Assembly (NCBI GenBank): GCA_017309015.1
Contig: JAEDAG010000001.1
Coordinates: 478,223 to 542,222 of the forward strand
Source: Faecalicatena absiana
Lineage (GTDB): Bacteria; Bacillota; Bacilli; Lactobacillales; Lactobacillaceae
Direction: 5' to 3'
Length of the DNA stretch: 64,000 bases
Each line of letters opens with the position of its first letter. The stretch's first letter is position 1. The notes under the pieces were generated by a model that saw nothing but the letters and a program-made list of their open reading frames with translations, was not told the DNA's origin and did no database searches. A program made the position numbers and the translations under genes. This document shows positions 63,022 through 64,000 of the stretch, in pieces.

Positions 63022-63639
63022 TTATTTTTTTATTCCTAATTTCTTTTTGATGGAGTATAGGATATCCACCCGCTTGCCATGGCCCGTAAAGAAGTCATAA
63101 ATGTCCTTGCGGAACTTAAAGGCCATAATGGCGGCAATCACGAAGAAGACGATCCCGGCTTCCTGTGACTTGGTCAGCTCATAGCCGCTGAACAAGATCA
63201 TAAAGACCAAAGGCGGAATCGTCAGGTTCTGCATGATGGCAGTCAAAAACAGGGCCACCAGCAGGGTGAGCAGGCCGGCCCGCCAGTCGTAGGCGACTGA
63301 CAAAAGCGCCGCGACCGCGACCGCCTTCCCGCCCCTGAAATGGTTCATGACCGGGAAGCAGTGACCCAAGACCACGCCCAAGCCCGTGTAGGCAATGAGC
63401 AAGCGGCTGTGGTAGATGGCATAGACGACCACAATCGCCAGCAAAGTCTTCAGCAAGTCGCCGACGCAGGTCATGATGCCGGCTTTCTTGCCAAAAACCG
63501 CCCCGACATTAGCTGTCCCGGGGTTGTGAGACCCGTATTGGGTCGGATCCTTATGCAGGTAGTACTTCCCCACGAACATGGCACTGATAAAATTGCCAAA
63601 GAAATATCCAATTACGAGCGCAACACATTTCCCAGTCAC
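63022..63639 (-). CDS. plsY: Acyl-phosphate:glycerol-3-phosphate acyltransferase PlsY
   Basis: A 205-residue membrane enzyme making lysophosphatidic acid, the first step of phospholipid synthesis. Motif 1 is GSHNPGTANVG (about 36-46), motif 2 GHCFPVMNHFRGGKAVAV (about 92-109), and the third motif lies in the last third. It has five or six helices as usual. The start is GTG at 63639; its AGGAGG site lies inside the end of the preceding gene (GGAGGTTATTAG), so the two are translationally linked. Confidence 0.9.
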   Translation of the reverse strand: MTGKCVALVIGYFFGNFISAMFVGKYYLHKDPTQYGSHNPGTANVGAVFGKKAGIMTCVGDLLKTLLAIVVVYAIYHSRLLIAYTGLGVVLGHCFPVMNHFRGGKAVAVAALLSVAYDWRAGLLTLLVALFLTAIMQNLTIPPLVFMILFSGYELTKSQEAGIVFFVIAAIMAFKFRKDIYDFFTGHGKRVDILYSIKKKLGIKK

Positions 63640-63641
63640 GG

Positions 63642-64000
63642 CTAATAACCTCCTGAAGAGAACGGATTCGTATCATAGCTGCTGATTGAATTGTTGGAAT
63701 TAGAGTATGAATACGTCCCTGCATTCGTGCCGGTCCCAGACTGGGCAGCAGCTGAAGAACTGGCTGCCGTCTTCTTGCTGCTTGACTTGCTGTCCTTCTT
63801 CTCTTTGACTTCATTGACCGTTGTTGAGCTGGAGTAGATCTTGTAGGTCTGGGTCTGGCCGCTGGTAAAGTCAAAGCCATTGGCCTCGTTGAGCTTGTTC
63901 AACTCCGTTTCCCGGTTGGAAACCGTAGCCGTCTTCAAGCCCAATTCCTTGCGGATCTTGTTTGACAGGCGCTGCAGCTCGCTGGTTGGCGCGATCTGGT
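63642..64000 (-). CDS. C-terminal end of a Ser-rich protein, partial
   Basis: 119 residues are visible. The first part (APTSELQRLSNKIRKELG ... NKLNEANGF) is helical. The rest is Ser/Thr/Asn-rich and ends NPFSSGGY, with a Lys-rich stretch in between. Low-complexity Ser/Lys/Thr tails like this are found in exported or wall-bound proteins of lactobacilli. The N-terminus and any signal lie beyond the window. Its last codons supply the ribosome site of plsY. Function not recognised. Confidence 0.6.
   Translation of the reverse strand, partial: QIAPTSELQRLSNKIRKELGLKTATVSNRETELNKLNEANGFDFTSGQTQTYKIYSSSTTVNEVKEKKDSKSSSKKTAASSSAAAQSGTGTNAGTYSYSNSNNSISSYDTNPFSSGGY

Overview
This window looks like chromosome of Lactobacillus delbrueckii or a very close relative, a dairy lactobacillus with GC-rich third codon positions. 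The evidence is a D-aspartate ligase for the L-Lys-D-Asp peptidoglycan cross-bridge, a PepG/PepE-type cysteine peptidase, an oligopeptide (Opp) uptake system with several binding proteins, an IMP dehydrogenase without CBS domains, and 6-mer Shine-Dalgarno sites with short Firmicute-type promoters. I assign it from gene content and protein resemblance alone; no database was searched.

Layout. 1-13.9 kb is mostly housekeeping: a two-component system (histidine kinase cut by the window edge), a HAD phosphatase, a lipoprotein, asparaginase, MarR and TetR regulators, chorismate mutase, a YbaK-type deacylase, a divergent homocysteine S-methyltransferase/permease pair, an N-terminally short ATP-binding regulator, D-aspartate ligase, a nucleoside phosphorylase and a secreted CAP-domain protein. 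14-26 kb is an accessory island. It holds an Rgg-type regulator, an MFS transporter, two PD-(D/E)XK (Rpn-like) genes, an ABC exporter, an orphan 35-residue Cys/Thr peptide with its own ribosome site and terminator, and two nearly identical TnpB-only insertion sequences. The left half of the island is a decayed copy of the right half: a rgg remnant, an rpn gene, an ABC pseudogene and a guaA 3' fragment occur in the same order and orientation as the intact rgg, mfs, rpn, ABC and guaA.

26-36 kb is a purine salvage and interconversion block: guaB-guaA, a guanine riboswitch with xpt-pbuX, guaC and purA diverging around PurBox-like sites. An SOS-controlled Y-family polymerase with a YolD-like partner sits inside it. 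36-39.7 kb holds a lone HTH protein, greA, a CIRCE-controlled hsp20, pepG and a DUF975 membrane protein. 39.8-55.7 kb is the opp region, all on the minus strand: oppB-C-D-F and five oppA-like genes, one of which (46198-47712) has lost its 5' end next to an IS607-family element. PepG and Opp together fit growth on milk peptides.

55.8-64 kb contains an HD phosphohydrolase, a PAS-like fragment, tRNA-Thr, tyrS behind a T-box, an acyltransferase, a 998-residue LtaS-like membrane phosphotransferase, plsY and the end of a Ser-rich protein.

The items most worth following are the tandem segmental duplication, the exactly reconstructable TnpB-IS insertion in the ABC exporter gene, the orphan peptide beside that exporter, two orphan transcription units ending in terminators with no gene, and a relic insertion-sequence left end in front of the lipoprotein gene.
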